64,000 nt of DNA from Mycobacterium sp. 4858 (lineage in GTDB: Bacteria > Actinomycetota > Actinomycetes > Mycobacteriales > Mycobacteriaceae): NCBI RefSeq assembly GCF_900240975.1, contig NZ_LT968776.1, forward strand, positions 1,240,001-1,304,000, read 5' to 3'. The position numbers and the translations under genes were made by a program. The notes below the pieces were generated by a model, which had not been told where the DNA came from, ran no database searches, and was given only the letters and a program-made list of their open reading frames with translations. Positions 63,751 through 64,000 of this stretch are shown here, piece by piece. Every line of letters begins with the position of its first letter. Position 1 is the first letter of the stretch.

Positions 63751-64000
63751 TCACCACACGTATGCGAGGACTTCGCCGCCCACGCCCTGTCTGGCTGCCT
63801 GGCGGTCGGTCAACAGGCCCGAGGAGGTCGAGATGATCGCCACACCCAGGCCGCCGAGCACGCGCGGCAGGTTGGTGGATTTCGCATAGACCCGCAGACC
63901 GGGCTTGGACACTCGCCGCAGACCGGCGATGCTGCGCTCCCGGCTCGGTCCGTACTTGAGCTGGACGATCAGCGCCTTGCCGACCCGGGCGTCTTCCGTT
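63751..64000 (-). CDS. rpsH: 30S ribosomal protein S8, 5' part outside the window
   Basis: The last 82 codons of S8. Readable from the window edge: [20 protein letters not shown], then [38 protein letters not shown] and the end GGEVLAYVW. The stop TGA is at 63753-63751. The N-terminal part and the start lie beyond base 64000. Order rpsH-rplF-rplR-rpsE-rpmD-rplO is that of the spc operon. Confidence 0.95.
   Translation of the reverse strand, partial: TEDARVGKALIVQLKYGPSRERSIAGLRRVSKPGLRVYAKSTNLPRVLGGLGVAIISTSSGLLTDRQAARQGVGGEVLAYVW

Overview
The window is high-G+C actinobacterial DNA and looks like a slow-growing Mycobacterium close to the M. avium complex. The evidence is an ESX-4 type VII secretion locus, paired cutinases, rmlB-rmlC, SigL/RslA, several F420-type luciferase-like oxidoreductases, many GTG starts and apparent leaderless promoters. 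I see no tRNA, rRNA, CRISPR array, insertion sequence, prophage or origin. There is no gene-free stretch over 300 bases. Gene symbols rest on remembered family and M. tuberculosis sequences; no search was run.

Layout. (1) 0-4 kb: ESX-4 genes eccD4, mycP4 and eccB4; mycP4 is frameshifted between its signal peptide and its protease domain. (2) 4-5.7 kb: two secreted cutinases. (3) 5.6-10.3 kb, minus: the alpha ribosomal operon infA-rpmJ-rpsM-rpsK-rpsD-rpoA-rplQ-truA. (4) 10.6-17.2 kb: a response regulator fused to a thioredoxin-reductase-like module with its histidine kinase, two tandem F420-type oxidoreductases, and rmlB-rmlC for dTDP-rhamnose. (5) 17.3-21 kb: three tandem acyltransferase-3 paralogues, each with its own copy of the promoter. 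(6) 21-24 kb, minus: an ECF sigma / Rieske / cupredoxin / metallophosphoesterase / small membrane protein operon. (7) 24-31 kb: an FAD enzyme, a TetR/SDR divergent pair with twin operators, and the valine-catabolic mmsA-fadE9-mmsB operon. (8) 31-43 kb: the SigL island. (9) 43-46 kb, minus: mapA-adk-secY. (10) 46-60 kb: methyltransferases, a sugar kinase/aldolase block, regulators and sppA. (11) 61.4-64 kb, minus: rplO-rpmD-rpsE-rplR-rplF-rpsH (cut by the window end).

The most notable part is 31.2-43.2 kb. A five-gene operon on the minus strand (TPP enzyme, SRPBCC protein, KAS III-like protein lacking the catalytic His, PLP aminotransferase, MarR) lies back to back with an ABC ATPase and an FtsX-like permease. 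The 78-base gap holds two divergent promoters of the form TGAACC-N16-CGTG(T/G), which match the SigL consensus as I remember it. Each ends 6-7 bases before an ATG, so both mRNAs would be leaderless. sigL has the same promoter type in front of itself and continues through rslA into an FAD monooxygenase, a DUF4389 membrane protein and a methyltransferase. This reads as a self-contained ECF-controlled unit for making and exporting a small molecule or modified lipid. In M. tuberculosis, as I recall, rslA is followed directly by the MarR gene (Rv0737), so about 10 kb of this island would be absent there.

The spc-type and alpha-type ribosomal clusters are on the same strand with secY-adk-mapA between them, which is close to the ancestral bacterial order.
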